Of a DNA stretch of 64,000 bases, positions 39,774 to 48,624 are shown piece after piece. Each line of letters opens with the position of its first letter. The first letter of the stretch is position 1. The stretch is from assembly GCA_031400505.1 (NCBI GenBank), contig JANNPZ010000045.1:1-64000 (forward strand). Reading direction: 5' to 3'. This DNA comes from JAIYDJ01 sp031400505. GTDB taxonomy: Bacteria; Pseudomonadota; Alphaproteobacteria; Rhodobacterales; Rhodobacteraceae. A program made the position numbers and the translations under genes. The notes beneath the pieces are model-generated. The model saw nothing but the letters and a program-made list of their open reading frames with translations, had not been told where the DNA came from and ran no database searches.

Positions 39774-40904
39774 TCAATCCTGTCCCAGTATCAGGCCCGT
39801 TTGCGGCACCCATGTCACATAGCCCGCAGCCCCCGGGGCAAAGCTGCCTTCGGTGGCCTCGGCCTTGCGCGCAACAAGGACCAGAAGGTCACCCAGAGTT
39901 GCATGCCTGACGAGGTATTCCGTGTGTTCGCCCAAAAAGATGCGGTTAATCACCGTGACCGGTTCGCCTGCCCCACGGGGCAGGTGGGCAAGCTCGATCT
40001 GCTCGGGACGGATACTCAGCGCGGCTTTTGCGCCCTGGCTCAACGATCCCGACAGCCGCCCGGAATAGCGAAGTCCCTGCGACGTCTCGACCTGCCCTTC
40101 ACTGCCCGACACGACCGCAAGCGTGCCTTCGATGAAATTGGATTTGCCGACAAAGTCAGCGACATAGCGGCTGGATGGCTGGTCGTACAACATCGTCGGC
40201 GAACCGGATTGCACGATCCGCCCGCCCCGCATGATGCAAATGCGGTCCGACATCGACAATGCCTCTTCCTGGTCATGGGTGACCAGAACAAATGTGATGC
40301 CCAACTCGCGTTGCAAGGTCTGCAGTTCGATCTGCATTTCGCGCCGCAGCTTGCGGTCAAGGGCGGCAAGCGGTTCATCCAGAAGCAGAACTTTCGGTTC
40401 GTTGACGATGGCGCGCGCAAGGGCGACACGTTGCTGCTGCCCGCCCGACATCTCCCAGATGCGGCGCGCAGCAAAGCCCGGTAGGCGAACCATGTCCAGC
40501 GCACGGTCTACGCGGCGGGAAACCTCCGCACGCTCGGGCCGGGGCCGCCGCTGGCGCAAGCCGTAGGCGATATTGTCGGCAACGCTCAGATGCGGAAACA
40601 GCGCGTAGTGCTGAAACACCATGTTCACCGGCCTGCGATAGGCCGGCGTGCCGGTAACTTTTTGACCGTCAAGATAGACATCGCCACTGGTCGGTGTCTC
40701 GAACCCTGCCAGCATCCGCAGGGCGGTGGTCTTGCCGCAGCCCGATGGCCCGAGGAACGACAGAAACTCGCCGCGCCGAATGCCGAAACTCAGGGCATCT
40801 GCCGCCAGCACATCGCCATATCGCTTGGTCGCGGCATCGAAAGCCGCAATCAAGGGGCTGCCTTCCGCAACCTGTGTGACATTACCGTCGATCGGGCTTT
40901 GCAT
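39774..40904 (-). CDS. polyamine-type ABC transporter ATP-binding protein (PotA-like)
   Basis: A 376-residue ATPase: Walker A GPSGCGKTT, Q-loop NMVFQHYALFPH, signature MSGGQQQRVALARA, Walker B VLLLDEPLAALD, H-loop VTHDQEEA, then a C-terminal TOBE domain (residues about 290-376). First gene of the leftward operon and divergent from the LuxR-type regulator. Confidence 0.94.
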   Translation of the reverse strand: MQSPIDGNVTQVAEGSPLIAAFDAATKRYGDVLAADALSFGIRRGEFLSFLGPSGCGKTTALRMLAGFETPTSGDVYLDGQKVTGTPAYRRPVNMVFQHYALFPHLSVADNIAYGLRQRRPRPERAEVSRRVDRALDMVRLPGFAARRIWEMSGGQQQRVALARAIVNEPKVLLLDEPLAALDRKLRREMQIELQTLQRELGITFVLVTHDQEEALSMSDRICIMRGGRIVQSGSPTMLYDQPSSRYVADFVGKSNFIEGTLAVVSGSEGQVETSQGLRYSGRLSGSLSQGAKAALSIRPEQIELAHLPRGAGEPVTVINRIFLGEHTEYLVRHATLGDLLVLVARKAEATEGSFAPGAAGYVTWVPQTGLILGQD

Positions 40905-40986
40905 GGGGCCGGGTATATCCTACCAAACATGGCAAAGCGTAGGAGCAGACCGATTGGCTGTATATATCATAAATGAGGTAGCCGTG

Positions 40987-41006
40987 CATTCGCGGCACTG
41001 CGAATG
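40987..41006 (+). promoter_or_regulatory. inverted repeat over the LuxR-type gene start codon
   Basis: CATTCGC (40987-40993), six-base loop, GCGAATG (41000-41006): a perfect 7-bp stem whose right arm contains the ATG of the downstream gene. It could be an operator or an RNA hairpin hiding the start; no Shine-Dalgarno lies in the ten bases before the ATG. Confidence 0.5.
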
Positions 41007-41798
41007 ACCCAACGGCACTGGGCACCCTGTGCCGCTGCCGTGGCTGCGGCGCTTGATACGCCAGCACTTGCGCCAGCACTTGCCGATCTGGTGCGCAGTA
41101 TTGCGCCCTTCGATTATGCGGTGATGTTCGGCTATCGCGGATCGGACCGTCCGATTGATCTCTACGATGACTTCCCCCCGGGAAAGCGCAAGATCTTCGT
41201 GACCGACTACCAGGCCGGACCCTACCTGCTTGATCCCCTCCATCTCGCCGCCGTAAGGCCGGTGGCCCCCGGTCTTTACAGGCTGCGCGACATGGCACCG
41301 GATCGCTTTTATCAGGGCGAATACTATCGCAGCTATTACGCCAGAACCGGCCTGGCCGAAGAGATCGGATATCTCGTCGATCTGCCCGAAAACGCGATGC
41401 TTGTGCTGTCGCTGATGCGGGCCCAGAAGCCGTTTTCGCAAAAAGAGTTTCACGCACTCGAAGCGGTCTTTCCCTTTGTCGCCGCCGTGGCCCGCAGGCA
41501 ATGGGGCGGATTGGCGCGACAGTTCGGGCAAGAGGGCAAAGCGGTGGGTCGCACCATCCAGCGGCGGGGGGTGGCCCATGACCTTGGCAGTTTCGGCGAG
41601 GGCATCCTGACCCCGCGCGAACGCGAGGTCGCGGCGTTCACGCTGAAAGGCCACTCTGCCGACTCGGCGGCACAACTTTTGGGCATTTCGGCAGGCACGG
41701 TTCGGATCCATCGCCGCAACATCTATGCCAAGCTGCGGATCAATTCGCAGGGAGAGCTGTTTTCGCGATTCCTGACCACGCTGGTTGATGTGACCTGA
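41004..41798 (+). CDS. LuxR-family transcriptional regulator
   Basis: A 264-residue regulator: an N-terminal sensing domain (about residues 1-190, unlike a canonical autoinducer-binding domain) and a C-terminal LuxR HTH, LTPREREVAAFTLKGHSADS, then AAQLLGISAGTVRIHRRNIYA. Divergent from the polyamine-type ABC operon by 99 bp and so a likely regulator of it; this kind of regulator next to amine transport genes is common in Rhodobacteraceae. The start codon lies within an inverted repeat, see the separate entry. Confidence 0.9.
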   Translation: MTQRHWAPCAAAVAAALDTPALAPALADLVRSIAPFDYAVMFGYRGSDRPIDLYDDFPPGKRKIFVTDYQAGPYLLDPLHLAAVRPVAPGLYRLRDMAPDRFYQGEYYRSYYARTGLAEEIGYLVDLPENAMLVLSLMRAQKPFSQKEFHALEAVFPFVAAVARRQWGGLARQFGQEGKAVGRTIQRRGVAHDLGSFGEGILTPREREVAAFTLKGHSADSAAQLLGISAGTVRIHRRNIYAKLRINSQGELFSRFLTTLVDVT

Positions 41799-41940
41799 TT
41801 GCGCTGCAAGCGGGTCTTGCAAACCATTGCAGGCCCGAACGGCCGCCGGTTGCATATTGGCAACCCTTGGTCCTTTGGCGCGGCACTTTCCGAACGCCCG
41901 CGAAACGCCAGGATCACCCGGCTTTCGCGCGACAAAAGCG

Positions 41941-42780
41941 TCAAACCCTGCCAGACGCCCCAACCCCCCGGATCACCCGCCGCGCAGCCTCAAAGACCGG
42001 CGCATGTGTTTCCTGCAACAGCGCCACCCGGTCGAACCGATCAGGATCCTTTGCCACCGCCGCCCGCAAAGCCGCGCCGAATGTCATGCGCAACTCTGTC
42101 CCAATGTTGAATTTGCAGATGTTCGACCCGGCCGCCAGTGCCGCCCGTTCCGCCAAAGCGACACCTGACCCGCCATGGATCACCAGCGGCACACCCGTGC
42201 GTGCCTCGATCGCCCGCAGGCGCGCCATGTCCAGCCCGGCCCCGGCGTCCTGCTGCAAATGCATGTTGCCAACCGACACCGCCATGGCATCTACCTGTGT
42301 CGCGCGGGCAAACTCTGCCGCGTCTGCCGGGTCGGTCCCGGCCGATGCTTCGCCCCCGGCATAGCCGACAAACCCGATCTCGCCTTCGCAAGATACCCCC
42401 GCCGCGTGCGCCATCGCGACCACCGCCGCCGTCACGTCGATATTCTGCGCCAACGACAAGCGCGACCCGTCATACATAACGGAAGTAAACCCCACGTCCA
42501 CCGCCGCCCTGCATTCGGCCAAAGACGACCCGTGGTCCAGATGAACCACCACCGGCACGTCCACACTTTCGGCCAACCAGCGTAGCATCGCCCCCAGTAC
42601 CGGCAACGGCGTATGCGCCCGGCACGAAGGTCCGGCTTGCAAGATCACCGGGGCGCGTTCGGCTGCCGCCGCCTGCGCATAGGCCCGCATATCCTCCCAC
42701 CCCAGACAGACCAGCCCCGGCACCGCATAGCCCTGCGCCAGCGCCGGACGCAGCACCTCTGACAGCGTCGCCAGTGTCAT
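41941..42780 (-). CDS. class II aldolase, likely 6-phospho-5-dehydro-2-deoxygluconate aldolase (IolJ role)
   Basis: A 279-residue class II FBA-family protein with zinc ligands HLDHGS, EGEIG and HGGSGV. Start ATG 42780 (MTLATLSEVLRPALAQGYAV) shares bases with the iolB stop (ATGA at 42777-42780). In this inositol cluster the product of IolC needs an aldolase; this is the natural candidate. Last gene of the leftward arm iolD-iolC-iolB-aldolase. The FBA sequence class alone does not set the substrate. Confidence 0.85.
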   Translation of the reverse strand: MTLATLSEVLRPALAQGYAVPGLVCLGWEDMRAYAQAAAAERAPVILQAGPSCRAHTPLPVLGAMLRWLAESVDVPVVVHLDHGSSLAECRAAVDVGFTSVMYDGSRLSLAQNIDVTAAVVAMAHAAGVSCEGEIGFVGYAGGEASAGTDPADAAEFARATQVDAMAVSVGNMHLQQDAGAGLDMARLRAIEARTGVPLVIHGGSGVALAERAALAAGSNICKFNIGTELRMTFGAALRAAVAKDPDRFDRVALLQETHAPVFEAARRVIRGVGASGRV

Positions 42781-43616
42781 TTGAACTTGGCCACCATGTC
42801 CATGATCCCCGGAATGGTCTGCAACTGCGCGGCGTGGGTCGGCTGAAAATACTGCCGCAGGCTGCGTTGGCTTTGCCCGCCCAGAATGGTGAAATAATAC
42901 ATCTCGTATCCCGGCAGCACGCAGCACGGATGATAGCCCTTGTCGATCAGCACGGTCGATCCGTTGACGATGTGATAGGCGTCCCCTGGCAGGTTATCGA
43001 CGCGCTGCAACATCTGCAGGCCGGACCCATAATCAGGCTTGAACCGGAAATTATAGCACTCGTCATGCCGCGTCTCGTCGGGCAGACGGTCAGTGTCATG
43101 CTTGTGGCTGGGAAAACCTGACCAGCCGCCGGCACCCACGGTGAACAACTCGCTGACCAGCAGCCTGCCCACCCGGTCATGATAGGACGCGCCGAGGATG
43201 TGCTTGATCTTGCGGTGGGTCTTGGTGTCGTCCGATCCGTATTGCACGCGGTCGATGTCCGCCGCGCGCACCGCAAACGGGCGCAGGGTCTCGGCAAAGG
43301 CGGCACCCGCGACAAACACTTCGGTATCGGTCAGCGCGGTGATCCGGGCCGGGGCGCCCGTGGGTACATAAACCCCTTCAGGCTCGCCATCCCAGACATC
43401 GGCCCCGCGATGGCCGATCGCGGCAAAGGTTTCGCCCATGGTTTCGACCGTGACCGTGCCGGTCGCGGGCACCACGCAGGTCTCATATCCCGGCACGCAC
43501 TGGTCAAAATGCGCACCCGCCGCCAGCCGGACAATGTTGAAATAGACCAGCGGCACGACGGGGCTCTGCACATCGACAATGGCGCGGTTCTGGTTGTCAT
43601 GCGGGGCGATATGCAT
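42777..43616 (-). CDS. iolB: 5-deoxy-glucuronate isomerase
   Basis: Isomerises 5-deoxy-D-glucuronate to 2-deoxy-5-keto-D-gluconate in myo-inositol breakdown. The 279-residue bicupin shows the two metal sites in GYETCVVPATGTVTVE (weak first barrel) and FPSHKHDTDRLPDETRHDEC (second barrel, the strong HxH...E type), plus GYHPCCVLPGYEMYYF. Translationally coupled to the aldolase downstream; 12 bp from iolC. Confidence 0.95.
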   Translation of the reverse strand: MHIAPHDNQNRAIVDVQSPVVPLVYFNIVRLAAGAHFDQCVPGYETCVVPATGTVTVETMGETFAAIGHRGADVWDGEPEGVYVPTGAPARITALTDTEVFVAGAAFAETLRPFAVRAADIDRVQYGSDDTKTHRKIKHILGASYHDRVGRLLVSELFTVGAGGWSGFPSHKHDTDRLPDETRHDECYNFRFKPDYGSGLQMLQRVDNLPGDAYHIVNGSTVLIDKGYHPCCVLPGYEMYYFTILGGQSQRSLRQYFQPTHAAQLQTIPGIMDMVAKFK

Positions 43617-43628
43617 TGTCTTGTCCTT

Positions 43629-44609
43629 TCAGGCAGGGTTCGGGCCGGGATGGCCCGCAATGAAGGCGTCAAGTTCCGTCGGTGTCGGCATTGCGGGCGC
43701 GCAGCCGACGCGCGCCACCACCATCGCAGCCGCTGCCGATCCGCGAAGCACCGCCGCGCGCGGCGGCATGCCACTGGCCAGCGCCGCCAGCATTGTGCCC
43801 AGAAAACTGTCGCCCGCACCGGTCGGTTTCAGGGCCTTGGTCGCGTAGATGCCGGTGGCGAATTCGGCCTCTGGTGTCAGGGTGATCGACCCGTCGGCCC
43901 CACGTTTGTAGACCACGATCTGCGCACGCCCCGCGACCAGCGCCCGCGCCTCTTCCAGACCCCGGTCATAGTCCCCGGCCATGAAGCCGAATTCAACATC
44001 ATTGCCAACGATGATGTCGCACATGGCACCCGCCCGCGCGTAAACCTCTGCCGCCTCGGCTGCCGATGCCCAGGAATACGGGCGGTAGTCGATGTCAAAG
44101 ATCAACGGCACACCGGCGGCGCGGGCCAGATCAAAGGCAGCAAGGGCGGCTGCACGTGACGGTTCAGCGGCCAGAACCGTGCCAGTTGTCACAAGGCCCG
44201 AAAAGCCCGTGAAATCCACCGCCGCGACATCTGCCATCGTCATCGCGAAATCTGCAGCCCCGTTGCGATAGATGACCACCTCGCAATCCACCGCCCGAGT
44301 TTCCACCACGGCCAGCGAATTGCGCGCCTCGCCAGCGATCGCGCGTACGTAAGTCCGCTCCACCCCGTAGTGATCCAGCTGGTTCAGACAAAACCGCCCC
44401 ACCGCATCGTCCGATACGCATGTGACCAGCGACGCCCGGCACCCCGCCCGTGTCAGCGCCACCGCGATATTGGCCGATGACCCGCCTAACGCTGTGGTAA
44501 AACTTACCGCCTCTTCGATCTTGGCGCCCGGGGGATCCGCGTATAGGTCCATCCCCGCCCGCCCGATCACCAGAAACCGACCGCCTGCCAGTCGCGCCAG
44601 ATCCGCCAT
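43629..44609 (-). CDS. iolC: 5-dehydro-2-deoxygluconokinase
   Basis: PfkB-family sugar kinase, 326 residues, phosphorylating 2-deoxy-5-keto-gluconate. Signatures: GGSSANIAVALTRAG near the N-terminus and PTGAGDSFLGTMLAALASGM at the C-terminus with the catalytic Asp in GAGD. Many alphaproteobacterial IolC proteins carry a fused C-terminal aldolase-like domain; this one does not, and a separate aldolase gene follows iolB. Start overlaps the iolD stop (TAATG). Confidence 0.93.
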   Translation of the reverse strand: MADLARLAGGRFLVIGRAGMDLYADPPGAKIEEAVSFTTALGGSSANIAVALTRAGCRASLVTCVSDDAVGRFCLNQLDHYGVERTYVRAIAGEARNSLAVVETRAVDCEVVIYRNGAADFAMTMADVAAVDFTGFSGLVTTGTVLAAEPSRAAALAAFDLARAAGVPLIFDIDYRPYSWASAAEAAEVYARAGAMCDIIVGNDVEFGFMAGDYDRGLEEARALVAGRAQIVVYKRGADGSITLTPEAEFATGIYATKALKPTGAGDSFLGTMLAALASGMPPRAAVLRGSAAAAMVVARVGCAPAMPTPTELDAFIAGHPGPNPA

Positions 44610-46480
44610 TACACGCCCTGCCGCTGAAGCATGCGTCCGGCCTCGGTCTGTGCGTGATTGGCGCGAACATCCGGATTTTCAGACACTTGCGGTGTGCCAA
44701 CCTCCCACCAGCTATGGCCCTGCGTCGTCCAGCCTTCGTAGGCGTCCACCTGCATGACGATCACCGTGGTCCGGTCGGCGGCCTTTGCGCGCAAGAACGC
44801 ATCCCCCAGCGCAGCGGGATTGGCCACGGTTTCGGCAATTGCGCCCATCGCACGAGCATGCGCCTCGAAATCCACGCGGAAGGGCGCTGCGACCGTCGGG
44901 CAATCGGCGATCAGGTTGTTGAAACTCGGCTGGCCCGTGTTGTTCTGCAATTTGTTGATCACCGCGAACCCGCCGTTGTCGAGCACAAGAATGATCAGCT
45001 TCATTCCCGTCAGCACCGACGAATAGATGTCGGAGTTCATCAGAAGATAACTGCCATCGCCCACGAACACGATGGTGTCCTGCGCCGCCTCGACCTGCAT
45101 CTGGGCGATCCGGGCGCCCCAGCCGCCGGCAATCTCGTAGCCCATGCAGGAAAAGCCGAACTCGACATCCACGGTGCCGATGCCGAGCGTCCGCCAGTTC
45201 GCCGTGACTTCGGCGGGCAGGCCGCCCGCCGCCGTCACCACCCGGTCGCGCGGATGGCACAGCGCGTTCACCACGCCGATGGCCTGCGCATACGAGTTTG
45301 GCCGGTTTCCATGCGCAACGTTGTCCGCCACATAGGCGTCCCAGGTCTTGCGTTCCTGCATGGCCCGCGCGGTCCAGCCGCCTGGCGCGCGCATGCCTTG
45401 CAACCCGGCACTCAGGGCCTGCAACCCCAGCCGTGCATCCCCGACCACGGGCAAAGAGTTGTGCTTGGCCGCGTCCTGCCTGCCCACGTTCAACCCGATC
45501 AACCGGGCATCTGCGTCAAACACCGTCCACGACCCGGTGGTGAAATCCTGCAACCTGGTGCCCACGGCCAGAACCACATCTGCGGCACCGGCAATCGTAT
45601 TGGCACTGTCAGACCCTGTAACCCCCAATGGCCCGATATTCAGCGGATGCGTCGCCAACAGATTGGCCCGTCCGGCAATCGTTTCAACCACCGGGATCTG
45701 ATGCGCCTCGGCGAACGCGGTCAATGCGGCCACGGCACCCGAATATTGAACCCCGCCGCCTGCCACGATCACCGGACGCTGAGCGGACCGCAGCAGCGCC
45801 ACAGCCTCGGCCACTTCCGCCAGATCGGGTGACTGACACCGGATGCGGTGCACCTTGCGGGCAAAGAACGCCTCAGGATAATCCCAGGCCCAGCCCTGCA
45901 AATCCTGTGGCAGGCCAAGGAAAGCTGGCCCGCAGTCTGCCGGGTCCAGCATCACCGCCAGCGCCGCAGGCAGCGATTGCAGGATCTGTGCGGGATGGGT
46001 GATGCGATCCCAGTACCGGCTGACGGCGCGAAACGCATCCGTCACCCCCACTGTCGGATTGCCGAAATGCTCAAGCTGTTGCAGGACCGGGTCCGGCAGG
46101 CGGGTCAGAAAGTGATCGCCGCACAGCATAAGCATCGGCAACCGGTTGGCATGGGCCAGCGCCGCCGACGTCAGCAGGTTCGCCGTGCCGGGACCCGCAC
46201 TTGCGGTGCAGAACATGAACCGGCGGCGCAGGTGGTACTTGGCATAGGCTGCGGCGGCAAAACCCATGCTTTGTTCGTTCTGCCCGCGGTATAGCGGCAG
46301 GTCATCGCGGACCGGATACAGTGCCTCGCCCAGACAGGGGACGTTGCCATGGCCGAAAATGCCGAAACCACCGCCACAAACCCGGGTTTCTGCCCCGTCG
46401 ATCACAATGAACTGGTTCATCAGCCACTGCACGATCGCCTGCGCCACTGTCAGCCTGATGCTTGCCCCCGAACCCGTCAT
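44609..46480 (-). CDS. iolD: 3D-(3,5/4)-trihydroxycyclohexane-1,2-dione hydrolase
   Basis: Thiamine-diphosphate enzyme opening the ring of the diketo inositol intermediate. The 623-residue protein has the ThDP Glu near YRGQNEQSMGFAAAAYAK and the metal/ThDP motif FVGDGSYLLMNSDIYSS toward the C-terminus. ATG 46480 was chosen (GGAGG just upstream); an upstream reading extends across the operator into the divergent gene. Heads the leftward iol arm. Confidence 0.95.
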   Translation of the reverse strand: MTGSGASIRLTVAQAIVQWLMNQFIVIDGAETRVCGGGFGIFGHGNVPCLGEALYPVRDDLPLYRGQNEQSMGFAAAAYAKYHLRRRFMFCTASAGPGTANLLTSAALAHANRLPMLMLCGDHFLTRLPDPVLQQLEHFGNPTVGVTDAFRAVSRYWDRITHPAQILQSLPAALAVMLDPADCGPAFLGLPQDLQGWAWDYPEAFFARKVHRIRCQSPDLAEVAEAVALLRSAQRPVIVAGGGVQYSGAVAALTAFAEAHQIPVVETIAGRANLLATHPLNIGPLGVTGSDSANTIAGAADVVLAVGTRLQDFTTGSWTVFDADARLIGLNVGRQDAAKHNSLPVVGDARLGLQALSAGLQGMRAPGGWTARAMQERKTWDAYVADNVAHGNRPNSYAQAIGVVNALCHPRDRVVTAAGGLPAEVTANWRTLGIGTVDVEFGFSCMGYEIAGGWGARIAQMQVEAAQDTIVFVGDGSYLLMNSDIYSSVLTGMKLIILVLDNGGFAVINKLQNNTGQPSFNNLIADCPTVAAPFRVDFEAHARAMGAIAETVANPAALGDAFLRAKAADRTTVIVMQVDAYEGWTTQGHSWWEVGTPQVSENPDVRANHAQTEAGRMLQRQGV

Positions 46481-46555
46481 GTCGCCTCCGTTGCTTTGCC
46501 AAATGCGTCGTGCAAGTTTGGGCCTTGCATGCCATGCAGGGGCAGGATACATCTT

Positions 46556-46571
46556 TTGCAACCGGTTGCAA
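46556..46571. promoter_or_regulatory. LacI-type operator between the divergent iol arms
   Basis: TTGCAACCGGTTGCAA, a perfect 16-bp palindrome with the central CG and TGCAA half-sites typical of LacI-family operators. It lies in the 115-bp gap between iolD and the divergent Gfo/Idh gene; the cluster also encodes a LacI-family protein (49779-50768). Confidence 0.8.
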
Positions 46572-46595
46572 TGCGGCTTTTGCGGGGGAAACGCC

Positions 46596-47711
46596 ATGGC
46601 GGACATCGGGATCGGGCTGGTCGGTGGCGGCTATATGGGCAAGGCCCATGCGGTGGCCTTCGCGGCGGTGGCGTCGGTGTTCGGCACGCTGCTGCGTCCC
46701 CGGTTGGAAGTGATCGCGGCAACCTCTGCGGCTTCTGCCGAACGCTATCGCGCCGCCTATGGCTTTGCGCGTGCGGCCGAAAACTGGCAGGCCCTGGTGG
46801 CGGATCCGGCTGTGCAGGCGGTCGTGATCGCCTCGCCGCAATCCTCCCACCGCGCCATTGCCGAAGCCGCCTTTGCCGCAGGCAAGCCGGTGTTTTGCGA
46901 AAAGCCGCTGGGGGCCTCGCTGGCCGATGCCCGCGCCATGACGGCGGCGGCCGAGGCGTCTGGCTTGCCCAACATGATCGGCTTCAACTACGTCCGCACG
47001 CCCGCCACGCAATTCGTGCGTCAGTTGCTGGCGGATGGCGCCATCGGCCGGGTGACGTGGTTTCGCTGCGAACATACCGAGGATTTTCTGGCCGACCCCG
47101 ATCTGCCCGCCACATGGCGGACCACTGGCCGCGCCAACGGCACCATGGGCGATCTTGCGCCCCATCCGATCAACTGCACGCTCGCCCTGATGGGGCCCAT
47201 CGCGTCGCTGTTGGCGCTGATCGAAACGGTTCATGCCACCCGGCCCGGTCCCGATGGTCCGGTGGCGGTTGACAACGACGATCAGGCGCAAATGATGCTG
47301 CGCTTTGCCAGCGGGGCGATGGGGCATCTGCACATCAGCCGCGTGGCGACGGGGCGCAAGATGGGCTATGCCTATGAAATCCATGGAACAACCGGGTCGA
47401 TCAAGTTCGATCAGGAAGACCAGAACTCGGTCCACCTTTACCGCGCGATCGGGCCAGAGGCTATGCGCGGCTTTACCCGCATCCTGACCGGCCCGGCGCA
47501 TCCCAACTATGGCGCCTTCTGTCAGGGCCCCGGCCACGGCACCGGCTATCAGGATCAGATCATCATCGAGGCGCGCGACTTTCTGCATGCCATAGCCAGC
47601 GGTCAACCCGTCTGGCCTCAATTCCGCGACGGGCTGGCGGTATCGCTGGTCATCGACACGGCCTTCAAGGCCGCAGAAACCGGCGGCTGGCACGCCGTCC
47701 CAACCGAATAG
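46596..47711 (+). CDS. Gfo/Idh/MocA oxidoreductase, inositol cluster (first copy)
   Basis: A 371-residue NAD(P)-dependent dehydrogenase: Rossmann start IGIGLVGGGYMGKAHAVAF, signature FCEKPLGASLADARAM, and C-terminal alpha/beta domain (MGDLAPHPINCTLALMGPI). It leads the rightward iol arm before iolE. One of the two Gfo/Idh proteins here should be inositol 2-dehydrogenase (IolG) and the other may act on another inositol isomer; sequence alone does not decide which. Confidence 0.88.
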   Translation: MADIGIGLVGGGYMGKAHAVAFAAVASVFGTLLRPRLEVIAATSAASAERYRAAYGFARAAENWQALVADPAVQAVVIASPQSSHRAIAEAAFAAGKPVFCEKPLGASLADARAMTAAAEASGLPNMIGFNYVRTPATQFVRQLLADGAIGRVTWFRCEHTEDFLADPDLPATWRTTGRANGTMGDLAPHPINCTLALMGPIASLLALIETVHATRPGPDGPVAVDNDDQAQMMLRFASGAMGHLHISRVATGRKMGYAYEIHGTTGSIKFDQEDQNSVHLYRAIGPEAMRGFTRILTGPAHPNYGAFCQGPGHGTGYQDQIIIEARDFLHAIASGQPVWPQFRDGLAVSLVIDTAFKAAETGGWHAVPTE

Positions 47712-47722
47712 AGGACTCATCC

Positions 47723-48613
47723 ATGACCATCCAGATCGGCAACGCCCCCTGTTCCTGGGGTGTCGAGTTTGCAGACGACCCCCGCAACCCGGCCTGGCGT
47801 CAGGTGCTGGCCGATTGTGCCGCTGCGGGCTACCGGGGCATCGAACTTGGCCCCATCGGGTTCATGCCCGAAGACCCCGCGATTCTGGGCGAGGCGCTGG
47901 CCGAACACCAGTTGTCGCTGATCGGCGGTGTGGTGTTCCGCGCCTTCCACGATCCCGCCAAATGGGACGATGTGCAGGACGCCGCGGTGCGCACCTGCAA
48001 GGCGCTTGTAGCACATGGCGCTCGTCATCTGGTGCTGATCGATTCGATCTCGCCGCGCCGCGCCACCACAGCGGGCCGCGCCGATGCCGCCGAACAGATG
48101 GATCACGCGGAATGGACCGCCTTTAGGGACCGTATCGCCCATGTTGCCCGCATCGGGGCCGAAGAGTACGGCTTGACTGTCGGCATCCATGCCCATGCCG
48201 CAGGTTTCATCGACTTTGAGCCGGAACTTGAACGGCTGCTGAATGAGGTCGACGACAGCATCCTGAAAATCTGCTTTGATACCGGCCACCATTCCTATGC
48301 AGGCTACGACCCCGTGGCCTTCATGCGCCGCCACATCGACCGCATTTCCTATATGCACTTCAAGGACATCGACCCGGTCGTCAAAGCCCGCGCCGTAGCC
48401 AACAGCACCGGATTCTACGACGCCTGCGGGCAAGGCATCTTTTGCAACCTTGGTCTCGGCGATGTCGATTTCCCGGCCGTCCGTAAGGTGCTGCTGGATG
48501 CGGGTTTTCAGGGCTGGTGCACGGTCGAACAGGACTGTGACCCCACCCTTGACGTCAGCCCGGTCGACGACGCCCGCAAGAACCGCGAATACCTCGCCTC
48601 TATCGGCTTTTGA
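47723..48613 (+). CDS. iolE: myo-inosose-2 dehydratase-like TIM-barrel protein
   Basis: A 296-residue xylose-isomerase-like TIM barrel. It begins IGNAPCSWGVEFADDP and contains GIELGPIGFMP, HAHAAGFIDFEPELERLL (metal site His and Glu), FDTGHHSYAGYDPVAFM and FKDIDP. IolE dehydrates 2-keto-myo-inositol. Twelve bases after the first Gfo/Idh gene and followed 12 bases later by the second. Confidence 0.92.
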   Translation: MTIQIGNAPCSWGVEFADDPRNPAWRQVLADCAAAGYRGIELGPIGFMPEDPAILGEALAEHQLSLIGGVVFRAFHDPAKWDDVQDAAVRTCKALVAHGARHLVLIDSISPRRATTAGRADAAEQMDHAEWTAFRDRIAHVARIGAEEYGLTVGIHAHAAGFIDFEPELERLLNEVDDSILKICFDTGHHSYAGYDPVAFMRRHIDRISYMHFKDIDPVVKARAVANSTGFYDACGQGIFCNLGLGDVDFPAVRKVLLDAGFQGWCTVEQDCDPTLDVSPVDDARKNREYLASIGF

Positions 48614-48624
48614 AGGAACATCAC

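Noticed and set aside
41816..41833. A second LacI-type site (CTTGCAAACCATTGCAGG) downstream of the LuxR-type gene.
   Set aside because: It matches the palindrome only partly and lies at the 3' ends of two convergent genes, not near a promoter.
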